Both the position numbers and the translations under genes were made by a program. A DNA stretch of 64,000 bases from Deltaproteobacteria bacterium (GTDB lineage: Bacteria > Myxococcota_A > Polyangia > HGW-17 > SLPX01): contig JAGGXR010000010.1 of the NCBI GenBank assembly GCA_021162935.1, positions 1 through 64,000 of the forward strand, written 5' to 3'. Shown here piece by piece: positions 1-8,364 of this stretch (position 1 is the first letter of the stretch; every line of letters starts with the position of its first letter). Below the pieces are notes generated by a model. It saw nothing but the letters and a program-made list of their open reading frames with translations, was not told the origin of the DNA and did not search any database.

Positions 1-688
1 AGCGGTGTTCTCCCTTGAGTCCTCGGTCTCCCTGCGGTGAAAGGACCAATGCTGCGGCCTCATACAGGTTCTGTTCCATTAGGCGCTCGCATAGAATGCG
101 ATACCGCTCCGAGTACGAGGAATTATTGAATTCGGGAAATACATGATAGTGAGGAGAAGAGACATCGACAGATCGAGTTGAAGCGTCACAGTCCTCAAGA
201 AGCATCAGGTAGCCGAGAAACGGTGGTCGCGGATCGCCTCCGTTGCGCTTAGTAGAAGCGCTTCTATGGTTCCCGGGATGGTACGCGCCATGTTGGGCTG
301 CAACCCATAAGTCAGAGGCATTGCCGATGACTTCTTCGGTTCGATTGTTGAAGTTGTTCCCGAATGAACCGACCTGCGACTTGAACTCAAGCACGGCTAG
401 CAGTCGTTCCCGGTGTACAATTACTACGTCCCAGTTTTTGGTGGGGCGATAGTAGCCCGGCAATGTGAGGTCACGACGACCATTGGTGAATACTGATGAA
501 TCTGGAATTCCGCAGTGACGCGCGATCGCTTGAACAACCGCAAGAAAGCCGTCCAAGTTCTTTCCAGCGATCACGTTGCCACGAGTACCACCCTGGGTGG
601 ACGAGCCAGTTGAGCGAGTTTTCCAAAAGGTAATCACAGCTTCGCGCAGTATTTGTTCGAAGTTGGAAGGTAGAATTCGGGTGGTCAT
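1..688 (-). CDS. Type II restriction endonuclease, PaeR7I/XhoI family (3' end cut by window edge)
   Basis: Members of this family cut CTCGAG. The frame opens at the ATG at 688 and runs 229 codons to the window edge without a stop; PaeR7I is about 245 aa, so probably only the last 15-20 residues are missing. Visible hallmarks are D87 in NWDVVIV and E101-F-K103 in LEFKSQVG (a PD-(D/E)xK core), then FGNNFNNR, and [12 protein letters not shown] near residue 156. The start overlaps the stop of the methylase gene as ATGA (685-688), so translation is probably coupled, with the nuclease made last. CTCGAG sites occur in the window, for example at 6921 and 17955, so the host needs the partner methylase. 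The family call is from remembered conserved blocks; the exact specificity is inferred. Confidence 0.9.
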   Translation of the reverse strand, partial: MTTRILPSNFEQILREAVITFWKTRSTGSSTQGGTRGNVIAGKNLDGFLAVVQAIARHCGIPDSSVFTNGRRDLTLPGYYRPTKNWDVVIVHRERLLAVLEFKSQVGSFGNNFNNRTEEVIGNASDLWVAAQHGAYHPGNHRSASTKRNGGDPRPPFLGYLMLLEDCDASTRSVDVSSPHYHVFPEFNNSSYSERYRILCERLMEQNLYEAAALVLSPQGDRGLKGEHR

Positions 689-2436
689 TTCTTTTCCCTC
701 GTCACTCGTGCCGAGGCAGCAAAAATGGCAAACTGCCGAGCTTGTTCAGTCCCCAATCCGAAGGCCTGAGCCACACCATCGTCCACCTCACTCTGATCCG
801 GAGACGTCGCAACTTGAGCTAGATTTTGACGTTGTGCTTCAGAGAGTGAAGACCAGCGTGGTATTCGAATTCGGCGCAGATACTGAGCTTGGAACCGCAG
901 AAAACCACCGGACATTCTAACGCAATATGCCGCGACAAACGTCAAAGCGATGGAAGATCTCAAAACAGCCTGGAGAGCTCGAAGATCCCAATCCTGCGAG
1001 GTAACAACGTAGAGATTGTGATGGGGATAGTATTTGCCTTCATCATAGACGACAGTTGCTTCGCCTTTGATGTCCGGTATGAGAAGTTTGGGTTGTGTCG
1101 TGAGAGCCGGGTACACTCTATCGATTGTTTTGTACCAAGATCCAGGGTTCTTCTGCGCGGTATGCCTCCGTTTCAACGCGGATTCATGTTTCTGCATGTA
1201 TGCCGCGAACTTCGGAAACGCATTCAAATCTGCAAGCGAACCGTCCTCCATCCACGGATTGACGATGCCTTTTCCTGACCATTTGACCCCATTGAGCGTG
1301 AGGTCAGCAGACATGGCCAACGGCAGCCGGCGTTCTTTCTCTACAGGGAGGTCCTCATATTGGCCGATGTAAATCTTGTCGGCGCCGGTCGCCACTCCAA
1401 TACCCACCTTCGCGCCGGCTTGTTCCAGGGTTGGAAATTGATGTTCAAGATCTCGCAGGGTTTCCAATATTTCGGGTGCATCGATAAGCCACGGGTCTCG
1501 ACCGCATCCAACTTCATGGACGTACCCAATGTTCGACGAAGGATGGTCCGATGAATCGGACAGGACATCGAAGATCTCTGGAAGAGCCATACCACCATTG
1601 CGTGTACCGGTAACTACTCGAGTAACCGACTGCGGAACTCGGCGGATTATCGTGATAGCTGGGTAGGCGTCCACCTGTTCGTGAAATGCATCCACCTGTT
1701 CCAAGTCGATATAAACATCAAGATTGAAATTCTTTGCAACCTTCTCGCGCAGCGGGCCACCGTATTTATTCTTGATCCATCGATTGGCACATATAAAACC
1801 GAGCACCCCTTGTGGTCGAAGGAGGTCAAGACATTTCTCGAAAAACAACACATAGAGATCTGCGCGGTCGTAAAGAGTGGCAAAACGACGCTTGTATTCA
1901 GAAAGAAGTACGTCGGGAATTCTCTCCTGACGAACATATGGAGGATTTCCAACAGCTACATCGAATCCTCCATCGAGGGAAGTGAGCAGGAAATCATCTT
2001 GCCTAAGCCACCTTTCGGCCACACCAGTCGCTGCACGCTGGTTTAGCCCTGAGCCAACTAGTAAAGAAACGGCTTTTCCCTTTGTTGATTCGTATGTCGA
2101 ATGATGCAGCTCAACGCCACGAAGACAATGAGCAAGAGCCGGGGCATGGTCAGACGGTGGACCATGATATCGACGGCACGATTCGAGAAGACGAGTCGCC
2201 GCTGTCAACAGAAACTCGCCGTCGCCAACAGATGGTTCTATCAACCGTTTCGACAACAGGTCAGCTGCTGCAGTGTATCCGCAGAGGTCAAGGATGCCAT
2301 CCACAACCTCGGCCTTAGTAAAGACAGCGCCCCTTTGTGCGACGTTTCCCGTGTGAGCAATCATCCGCAGGGCTGCCTCCACTGGTGCGGTTCTGTCCAG
2401 CTCAAACGGAAGAAGCATGTTTGAGCCTCCAGTCAT
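685..2436 (-). CDS. Adenine-specific DNA methyltransferase of the PaeR7I-type RM system
   Basis: A 583-aa N6-adenine methyltransferase of the Eco57I/TaqI-like gamma class, expected to methylate the A in CTCGAG and protect the host from the adjacent nuclease. SAM-binding motif I is visible as [10 protein letters not shown] (about residues 67-76) and the catalytic motif IV as NPPY (164-167) in [12 protein letters not shown]. The C-terminal half, from about residue 330, would hold the target-recognition domain. The start ATG (2436) overlaps the stop of the HTH gene and the stop overlaps the nuclease start, both as ATGA, giving a tight three-gene operon. The region is by eye richer in A and T than most of the window, consistent with acquisition by transfer. 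Confidence 0.9.
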   Translation of the reverse strand: MTGGSNMLLPFELDRTAPVEAALRMIAHTGNVAQRGAVFTKAEVVDGILDLCGYTAAADLLSKRLIEPSVGDGEFLLTAATRLLESCRRYHGPPSDHAPALAHCLRGVELHHSTYESTKGKAVSLLVGSGLNQRAATGVAERWLRQDDFLLTSLDGGFDVAVGNPPYVRQERIPDVLLSEYKRRFATLYDRADLYVLFFEKCLDLLRPQGVLGFICANRWIKNKYGGPLREKVAKNFNLDVYIDLEQVDAFHEQVDAYPAITIIRRVPQSVTRVVTGTRNGGMALPEIFDVLSDSSDHPSSNIGYVHEVGCGRDPWLIDAPEILETLRDLEHQFPTLEQAGAKVGIGVATGADKIYIGQYEDLPVEKERRLPLAMSADLTLNGVKWSGKGIVNPWMEDGSLADLNAFPKFAAYMQKHESALKRRHTAQKNPGSWYKTIDRVYPALTTQPKLLIPDIKGEATVVYDEGKYYPHHNLYVVTSQDWDLRALQAVLRSSIALTFVAAYCVRMSGGFLRFQAQYLRRIRIPRWSSLSEAQRQNLAQVATSPDQSEVDDGVAQAFGLGTEQARQFAIFAASARVTREKK

Positions 2437-2639
2437 CCTACTTCTGACCTCCTCTTGTCGCGTCTGGCTTCACTCGATTCTACCCACTCGTCCACCTCGG
2501 AGAGCTTGAACTTCCACAGGCGGCCGATGCGATGGGCGGGCAGGCCCTTGGATTCAATCCAGCGGTAGACGGTGTCTTTGGCTATGCCCACGTGAGTGGC
2601 GACAACATCGACAGACACCCAGGGTTCCTGCTGTGGCAT
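2433..2639 (-). CDS. Small excisionase/MerR-like HTH protein at the head of the RM operon
   Basis: A 68-aa protein with a winged-helix HTH of the excisionase (HTH_17) type: residues give [20 protein letters not shown] followed by [10 protein letters not shown] and DEWVES. Such proteins bind DNA. At the front of a restriction-modification operon it probably controls expression, in the position of a controller protein, although classical C proteins belong to a different HTH family. I start it at ATG 2639 because GGAG at 2647-2650 lies 7 nt upstream; the ATG at 2645 is only 1 nt from it. Its stop overlaps the methylase start (ATGA). On the minus strand, TTGAGC then ATAGCG about 17 nt apart around 2700-2730 is a weak possible promoter. 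Confidence 0.8.
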   Translation of the reverse strand: MPQQEPWVSVDVVATHVGIAKDTVYRWIESKGLPAHRIGRLWKFKLSEVDEWVESSEARRDKRRSEVG

Positions 2640-2957
2640 TGGCATGCTCCGAGCCGGTTGGCGTCCCCAGGACGCACGTACTCCATTAGAAAACGGCCTA
2701 CGCTATCATGATCTGCCTTATTCGCTCAAGATCGAAGTGGCTCGATTTGGATCGGTTTAGCTCGGTCGAGAATAGGTGACGGTGGTGAACTATTAAGTAA
2801 TATCTAATGATTCAGGGGCGTTGCGGAATGAGCCGATGCAGAAGCTCCGACGGCTTCGACGACCGCCACACTTCAATCCGTTACACGCAACCGCATGGCC
2901 TCAACGGATCAAGATGGGGTTATCAGGGCGCGATGTGGATCAGCGGGGCGTCACCGA
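2640..2957 (-). other. Intergenic region upstream of the RM operon and downstream of the kinase gene
   Basis: About 318 bases without a convincing gene. The part at 2700-2770 must hold the RM promoter; it has irregular repeats of CTCG/CGGT around 2739-2773 that could be binding sites for the HTH protein. Short ORFs on the plus strand here lack ribosome sites and protein-like composition. Confidence 0.4.
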
Positions 2958-4739
2958 TCAGTAGGGAGAGTCATAGATGCTCCTGGGCCGGGGTTTTCGC
3001 CTCAGCCAAACCCGAAAGGATCGGTCGCGGTATGCAAAGAAGCATTTGAGATAGCGCGGGAACCCCGGAACCTTGACCTGGACGCAATGCTCCCTGTGGT
3101 CCTTTTGGACCATGATGGGATTTTTGACCGGGCGACCGTCGAGCCAGATGCGATGCTTTGCAGGCAGTTTCTGGAGGGTGATCAGAATGTGGTTCTTGTC
3201 CGGTCTGGGGGACGGGACCGAAGTACCCGAGGCCATCGATGCCCCTGCATCCATGGCGGTCGCCGGTTGCATGGTCCCAGGTTGAACCATGGCCGTCATG
3301 GCATGCGTCCGTGGTCTCATGGCTGTTGGCCCATGCATGGGACCAGGGGCGATGGCGCCGTCCTTGCGTGATGCGACGACCGGCGCATCGGGCAGGCCGT
3401 GAGATGCGCCATTCTGGGGCGGAGTCGCTGCGGGACGCAGCGCTCGATCGTGGGACGGGAGCGCCTTGGATGAGCGTGTCAGCAGGTACCAGGTCGTCCC
3501 AATAGCAGCAATGAGCAAGAGGAGCGAGGCGCCAGCCAACACGAGTCGGCCCTGTCCGTGACGAAACACATCCAGGGTACGAAAGCTCTGGGACATGTTT
3601 TCGCCCGATGTGATCGTCTCCTTGGGCAATACCTGCCGTCTGCCGGGATCGCTCAAGGACAGGCGTCCATCGAAGGGGGCCGTCGGATTTTCGGTGTTGT
3701 CGGCAGGAACGGCACGTCTGTCCGAATCTTCGGCTTCGTCGGATTCTTTCAGGGCCTGGCCATCCGCCGCGATGCCCAAGCCAGCCATGGTCTTGTCCAT
3801 TTCTGGGGCTCGTTGGTCCGTGACCTTGAGTTGGACCTGGATGGACTGGGGAGAAAGACTGAATCCGCCCACGTCGACGGGCCCGTCTGGGAGTAGTTCC
3901 GTGATGTCGGCCATCATTTCGGCTGCCGAGCCGTATCGTTCGATGCGATTCTTTTCGAGAGCCCGATCCACGATGCGGTCCACGATGGCCGGCAGGTCTG
4001 GTTCTACACTTCTGGCCGTGATGTGGGGCTTGATCAGGATGTTCGCCATGACCTCGTTGTAGTTTTCCCCATCGAACGGGACGATTCCAGTGAGCATTTC
4101 GAAGAAAATGATACCGGCAGCCCAAAGGTCGCAGCGTCCGTCTAGGTCTCTTTTTCCCGAGGCCTGTTCTGGGCTCATGTAGTAGGGGCTGCCCAGGACG
4201 GCGCCCGTCCTGGTGAGGTTGAGTTCCTGCTTCGAGTCGGTGAATTTCGAGATGCCGAAGTCCAGAACTTTGGCGAAGTATCCTCCTTGGCGGTCCCGTG
4301 AGATGAAGATGTTGTCCGGTTTGAGATCCCGGTGGACGATGTGTTTGTGGTGGGCCGCCTGCAGCGCCGAGAGGATGTGGGACATCACCACTGCTGCGGC
4401 CCGAGGGGACAAGTGCCCCTGCTCGTCCAGGATCTGCTCCAGGGACTTGCCGTCCATCAATTCCATGACCATGTAGGCGGCTCCGTCAGGAGCCCGACGG
4501 AAATCGTAGACCTCGACGATGTTGGGATGGCCGATGGCCGAGGCAGCCCTGGCCTCCTGGACCATCCTCGTCAGGAGTTCTTCGTTTGTTTCGAGTGCTT
4601 CGTGCAGAACCTTGATGGCGCATCGGCGGCCGATGAGCCGATGCTTTGCTTCATAGACGATGCCCATCCCTCCGGTTCCGAGGATTCGGACCAGGTCATA
4701 GACATCAATCTGTTTTTTTTCTTTTTCTTCTTCACTCAT
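2958..4739 (-). CDS. Membrane-anchored serine/threonine protein kinase (PknB-like)
   Basis: A 593-aa Hanks-type kinase. The catalytic domain spans about residues 14-285: glycine loop GTGGMGIVYE (21-30), K43 in CAIKVL, HRDLKPDN with D138, DFG at 160-162, and SPYYMSPEQ in the activation segment, so all catalytic residues are present. A Ser/Pro-rich juxtamembrane stretch is followed by one membrane helix at about 399-420, then a Met/Pro/Ala-rich linker and a small basic C-terminal domain (about 510-593), presumably periplasmic, which resembles a PEGA-type or ligand-sensing tail. I chose ATG 4739; a TTG four codons upstream is less likely. No partner phosphatase or obvious substrate gene lies nearby. 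Such kinases are abundant in Myxococcota-type bacteria. Confidence 0.93.
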   Translation of the reverse strand: MSEEEKEKKQIDVYDLVRILGTGGMGIVYEAKHRLIGRRCAIKVLHEALETNEELLTRMVQEARAASAIGHPNIVEVYDFRRAPDGAAYMVMELMDGKSLEQILDEQGHLSPRAAAVVMSHILSALQAAHHKHIVHRDLKPDNIFISRDRQGGYFAKVLDFGISKFTDSKQELNLTRTGAVLGSPYYMSPEQASGKRDLDGRCDLWAAGIIFFEMLTGIVPFDGENYNEVMANILIKPHITARSVEPDLPAIVDRIVDRALEKNRIERYGSAAEMMADITELLPDGPVDVGGFSLSPQSIQVQLKVTDQRAPEMDKTMAGLGIAADGQALKESDEAEDSDRRAVPADNTENPTAPFDGRLSLSDPGRRQVLPKETITSGENMSQSFRTLDVFRHGQGRLVLAGASLLLLIAAIGTTWYLLTRSSKALPSHDRALRPAATPPQNGASHGLPDAPVVASRKDGAIAPGPMHGPTAMRPRTHAMTAMVQPGTMQPATAMDAGASMASGTSVPSPRPDKNHILITLQKLPAKHRIWLDGRPVKNPIMVQKDHREHCVQVKVPGFPRYLKCFFAYRDRSFRVWLRRKPRPRSIYDSPY

Positions 4740-5342
4740 GAACGATACCAAAGTCGATACCTATGCATTATATCGGAAAACAGAGGAAATGCGAGTCCGG
4801 CCGCATCGCTGCATCGATTGGACTGGGTAGCCTGTTCGGCCGTCTGGTCGTCCGCATGGGATCCAGGCGTTGATGGCGGTAAAACCAGTCACGGCTAGGT
4901 TTATGGAAGATGTACCATGAGCCCCGCGAAAAGGGTCAAAAATGTCGTGAGGCTTGGATGTACGGCCAGGTCGATTTCAGGCCTGGCAGCCTCGGTGCTG
5001 GGATAGACCATGGTTTCGGTTTGACATGTCTGCAAAAGAACGTATCCTTGTCAAACGTCGCAGATGGCTTCCCGTCGAAGCGATGACAGGGAGATGGTTG
5101 GTGGCGCCAAAATGAGTTGGTGCCGCTTGGAGAACAAGCGTGGGATGTCCCGCGTAATGAGGAGGCTAGTCAGAATAAATCTGCCATCTGGAACGCCGAT
5201 TCACCCCGCCTGGCATTGTCGCTCCTGGGGTGCGTATCGCCCGGTACGCGTCATCGTCGCTTCGTGCCAGACGGGCGCCTCGACGCCCAAAAAAGGCAGC
5301 TCTGTTTTGAACAGCTTTCTTAGGATGGAGGAGATAGTGTCT
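4740..5342. other. Long intergenic region with a 5' leader
   Basis: About 600 bases between the divergent kinase and lipoprotein genes. It contains a promoter-like TTGACA/TATCCT at 5021-5048. From there to the lipoprotein ATG is about 290 nt of leader. The lipoprotein frame happens to stay open back to 5064, but the encoded Arg/Trp/Cys-rich stretch is unlike its mature sequence and would bury the signal peptide, so I read the leader as non-coding. Confidence 0.5.
5021..5048 (+). promoter_or_regulatory. Sigma-70-type promoter for the 5343 lipoprotein
   Basis: TTGACA at 5021-5026, a 16-nt spacer, then TATCCT at 5043-5048. The -35 box is a perfect consensus match and the -10 keeps 4 of 6 bases. 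Transcription would start near 5055 and reach the lipoprotein ATG at 5343. Confidence 0.55.
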
Positions 5343-5753
5343 ATGAAAAAGGGAGTGCTTACGATGCTGGTGATTTTGGGCCTGGCTGCCAGTGCTGGCT
5401 GTGGCTCGAAGGTGACCTGCAAGACCGTCAACACAAAGAACACGAAGTGCAACGACGCACTCAGTGCTGCGATGCTCGACTACACCATGGACAAGGTCAA
5501 GTCTCAGACCAAGGCTCGGCTGGCGAAATTGCCGCCCGAGGCACAGAAGAAAGCAATGGAAGCAGCACGAGCGGCCAGCAAGAAGCAGGTGGACGCCATG
5601 ATGGGAACACTGCATGGCGATGCGTTCATGAAGCTCTGTAAAAAGAATGGCTTTTCCGCTGCCGAGAAAAAGAGCCTTGGCAAGTGCATGAAGAAGGACT
5701 GCAAGGGCTACGCTGCGTGTTTCGTGGACGCTGTCATCAAGGCTGCGAAGTAG
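5343..5753 (+). CDS. Small cysteine-containing lipoprotein, function unknown
   Basis: A 136-aa lipoprotein. The start at ATG 5343 is fixed by GGAGGAG at 5326-5332 and by the signal peptide MKKGVLTMLVILGLAASAGC, which ends in a lipobox (ASAG-C). The mature part is Lys/Ala-rich and helical, with a central stretch rich in QKKAMEAARAASKKQ, and has seven cysteines besides the lipid-bearing one if counted to the end. The C-terminal block KLCKKNGF...LGKCMKKDCKGYAACF recalls the DCxxFA block of the proteins at 29361 and 30508, suggesting a distant shared fold. I do not recognise a named family. It probably sits in the outer membrane or periplasm and is transcribed alone. Confidence 0.85.
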   Translation: MKKGVLTMLVILGLAASAGCGSKVTCKTVNTKNTKCNDALSAAMLDYTMDKVKSQTKARLAKLPPEAQKKAMEAARAASKKQVDAMMGTLHGDAFMKLCKKNGFSAAEKKSLGKCMKKDCKGYAACFVDAVIKAAK

Positions 5754-5918
5754 CTTTCCTCCCGACCGTTCACTTGGTTCCAGGGGCCGCTATCCAACTG
5801 CTTTCCCTCTTCATTCATGCCGACATCGATGGACGCCTGCGCTCGGTCGCGATTGGCAGGCGATGGCTCCGATCGTCGCTACTCCGTCTCTTTCTGCGTC
5901 TGTTCAGACCGTGCCTGT

Positions 5919-6842
5919 TTATGCGCCAGCCGGAAGCGTCCGTTCTGGCCCTGGGAAATGGCCGGTGCGGTAGAACTCATCCAGGAGGGCGTCTTTTTCC
6001 ACGTACCGATCCATGATCCAAGAGGAAAGGGATTCGTGGTCCGTGGGGAGTTCCTCGATGGGATATCGTCGGACGTGGAGGTGTGCCACGCGCGTGAATC
6101 CCTCGATGAACTGCCAGAGGGTCGGCACGCCTGCTTCATAGCCCAAGGTGAAGTCATAGACCGCCCGGACGTGCTCTCGGAGCCCCACCATGGAGGCGAC
6201 GAATCCCTTGGTCCTGGGCAGGAGGAGATGTTTCAGTTCGGGCAGTTTCTTGCTTTTTGCATACTGCTGGCTCTTTTCAAGTTTCTTGGGCGTGATTCTG
6301 GTGCCTTCTGGAAAGGAGATGAGCCAGGTCGGAACGTCGTTCTGGGTCAGGTTCGCAAAGGTGGCGCGAATGTGTTCTTCGTCCGAGGCCCAGTCTCGGT
6401 CCAGGAATACCGTGTCCAGAAACAACAGACCCCATCCCACGCCTGGGACGTACTTGATGATGTTTTTGGCCATCCATTTCAGGTCTCCCAGTCGTCCCTT
6501 GGCCAGCGCCAGAAAAAAGATGTACGGGATGTCTGTCATCTGTTGGTGATTGGCGATGCAAATGGCGTTTTCACCATAGGGCACGTCGTCTCCGGTCATC
6601 ACGATGTGTGTTCCGTATATCTTGTCGGCCACGACGACGCACATGCCCCAGAACGAGGCGGCTACAGTTTTGTTCAAGAATCGGAACTTCTTTTTGGAAA
6701 ACGGATAGACTACAAGGCTGGCGACTTGTGCCGCGTTGAAGCCGATCAGTGATGTGAACAAAAAGGCGCTTGTCGGCACGCCGACAGACAGACCCATGAT
6801 TCGTTGCTTGGTGTCTTTGGGATTGTCGAGAGGTTTCTGCAT
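5919..6842 (-). CDS. 1-acyl-sn-glycerol-3-phosphate acyltransferase (PlsC/AGPAT-like)
   Basis: A 307-aa lysophospholipid acyltransferase that would put the second acyl chain on lysophosphatidic acid or a related lysolipid at the inner membrane. The two family motifs are clear: N98-H99-QQMT-D104 (NHx4D) and FPEGTR at 177-182. A hydrophobic segment near residues 17-45 would be the membrane anchor. Downstream KYVPGVGWG and FLDRDW are typical of the AGPAT3/4/5 branch, including many deltaproteobacterial homologues. I start at ATG 6842; longer in-frame extensions upstream are Arg/His-rich and not protein-like. It stands alone, convergent with the lipoprotein gene. Confidence 0.9.
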   Translation of the reverse strand: MQKPLDNPKDTKQRIMGLSVGVPTSAFLFTSLIGFNAAQVASLVVYPFSKKKFRFLNKTVAASFWGMCVVVADKIYGTHIVMTGDDVPYGENAICIANHQQMTDIPYIFFLALAKGRLGDLKWMAKNIIKYVPGVGWGLLFLDTVFLDRDWASDEEHIRATFANLTQNDVPTWLISFPEGTRITPKKLEKSQQYAKSKKLPELKHLLLPRTKGFVASMVGLREHVRAVYDFTLGYEAGVPTLWQFIEGFTRVAHLHVRRYPIEELPTDHESLSSWIMDRYVEKDALLDEFYRTGHFPGPERTLPAGA

Positions 6843-7274
6843 GGTACTGCTGTCTTTCTTGGTTGTCTTGTGTCGTCTTGTGTTGTGGCGGCTCACCGCA
6901 CGTGAGGAAAATGTCCTGACCTCGAGAGGCAAAACTCGTCTGTGGCCACGATAAATACCACGATTCAATCGATGATGAAAGTGGAGCGCGAACCCCAATC
7001 AGTGTTGGAAGTTCTGCGATTCCTGTATGGTTCGTCTTGACGAAGCGGGCCGGACGGAAAATAGTTTTCTGGTACCCAGCTGCGGATTGGAGACACTCGG
7101 AATCGGTCGGTTGGCTCCACGAAAAGGGAGATCGTTGGTCGTCGTTTCTGGGTGACAACGCAGGTCGGCATGGCTGGATGTCCTCGTCGCACGATGCGTC
7201 CGTGGCCTGTCGCCGAACCACGAATCGCCTGATCCACGAGACCGGGCGGCCATCATCGGATAGAGGAGGACGAG
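6843..7274. other. Intergenic region between divergent acyltransferase and threonine aldolase genes
   Basis: About 430 bases without a convincing gene. It holds a candidate promoter for the aldolase gene (7037-7065) and a CTCGAG site at 6921. No stable hairpin with a T-run was seen. Confidence 0.4.
7037..7065 (+). promoter_or_regulatory. Candidate promoter for the threonine aldolase gene
   Basis: TTGACG (7037-7042), a 17-nt spacer and AATAGT (7060-7065) match the sigma-70 pattern moderately (5/6 and 4/6). It would give a leader of about 200 nt before the ATG at 7275. Confidence 0.35.
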
Positions 7275-8300
7275 ATGCATCTTCCCGTTGATTTGAGGAG
7301 CGACACCGTGACCAGGCCGAGTGCGGCCATGAGAGAGGCCATGGCTTCGGCCGAAGTGGGCGACGACGTGCTTCGCGACGACCCCACGGTTCAGGAGTTG
7401 GAGCGGCGGGTGGCTGCCATGGTCGGCAAGGAGGCCGCGCTCTACGTAACATCGGGGACCATGGGAAACGAGCTGGCCCTCATGACACACACGCGTCGTG
7501 GCAATGAGGTGATCTGTGGCAGGCCCTGTCACATTCAGGAACACGAGGTTGGGGCGGCGGCAATCCTGTCGGCCGTAACCCTCGTGCCCATCGATGCACC
7601 CACCGGGACGATGGGCCTGGATCGGATCCACGATGCCATTCGGGAACCCGATATCCATCATCCAGAAACAGGTCTGATCTGCGTCGAATGTGCTCACAGC
7701 AGTGGAGCCGTGCAGGACATCGCGTATCTGGAGTCGGTCAAGGCCTTGGCTGTGGAGGCTGGGCTGCCGGTGCACATGGACGGGGCCAGGTTGTTCAACG
7801 CATCGATTGCATCAGGTGTCCCGGTAGATCGCATCGCCGCCTGTGGCGATTCGGTCATGTTCTGTTTGAGCAAGGGAATGGGCGCTCCGGTTGGTTCGAT
7901 GCTCTGTGGTACGAAGGAATTCATCGAACGAGCCCGCAAAGGGCGAAAGATTCTGGGCGGAGGCATGCGACAGGCCGGAATCTTGGCTGCAGCCGGTCTC
8001 TTTGCGTTGGAGCACAATGTCGCCCGGCTCGACGACGACCATCGATTGGCGGAACGTCTGGCCCAGGCGCTTCGAGACGTGCCGGGCCTGCACGTGATCG
8101 AGGATCAGCGAGACATCAACATTGTTTGGTTCCGTCTCGATGGCGAGCGGGACGACGAGGCCTTGGTGAAACAACTCCAGGAACGGAACGTGCTCGTGTT
8201 CGGGCCCTCGCATGGACAGTGGAGGCTGGTGACCCACATGGATCTGGACGAGGAGGCGGTTGAGTACGCCGTGGATCAGCTTCGGAGTGTGTTGGCCTGA
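7275..8300 (+). CDS. ltaE: Low-specificity L-threonine aldolase
   Basis: A 341-aa fold-type I PLP enzyme that cleaves L-threonine or L-allo-threonine to glycine and acetaldehyde. It begins with the family signature VDLRSDTVTRP and GDDVLRDDPTVQELE. The PLP-binding region includes TSGTMGNE and the MDGARLFNA strand, and the Schiff-base lysine is K200 in LSKGMGAPVGSML. The length fits the family. AGGAGG lies just upstream (about 7262-7267) of the ATG. It stands alone on the plus strand, with an uncertain promoter at 7037. Confidence 0.95.
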   Translation: MHLPVDLRSDTVTRPSAAMREAMASAEVGDDVLRDDPTVQELERRVAAMVGKEAALYVTSGTMGNELALMTHTRRGNEVICGRPCHIQEHEVGAAAILSAVTLVPIDAPTGTMGLDRIHDAIREPDIHHPETGLICVECAHSSGAVQDIAYLESVKALAVEAGLPVHMDGARLFNASIASGVPVDRIAACGDSVMFCLSKGMGAPVGSMLCGTKEFIERARKGRKILGGGMRQAGILAAAGLFALEHNVARLDDDHRLAERLAQALRDVPGLHVIEDQRDINIVWFRLDGERDDEALVKQLQERNVLVFGPSHGQWRLVTHMDLDEEAVEYAVDQLRSVLA

Positions 8301-8364
8301 AGGCGCGCTCATCTGTGGTGGTTTTCGGTATCAGGGCGTCGGCTTCTGCCGCGATGGCCTGTGA

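Noticed and set aside
5064-5342. In-frame N-terminal extension of the small lipoprotein
   Set aside because: It would bury a perfect lipoprotein signal and ribosome site at 5343; the extra residues are Arg/Trp/Cys-rich and not protein-like.
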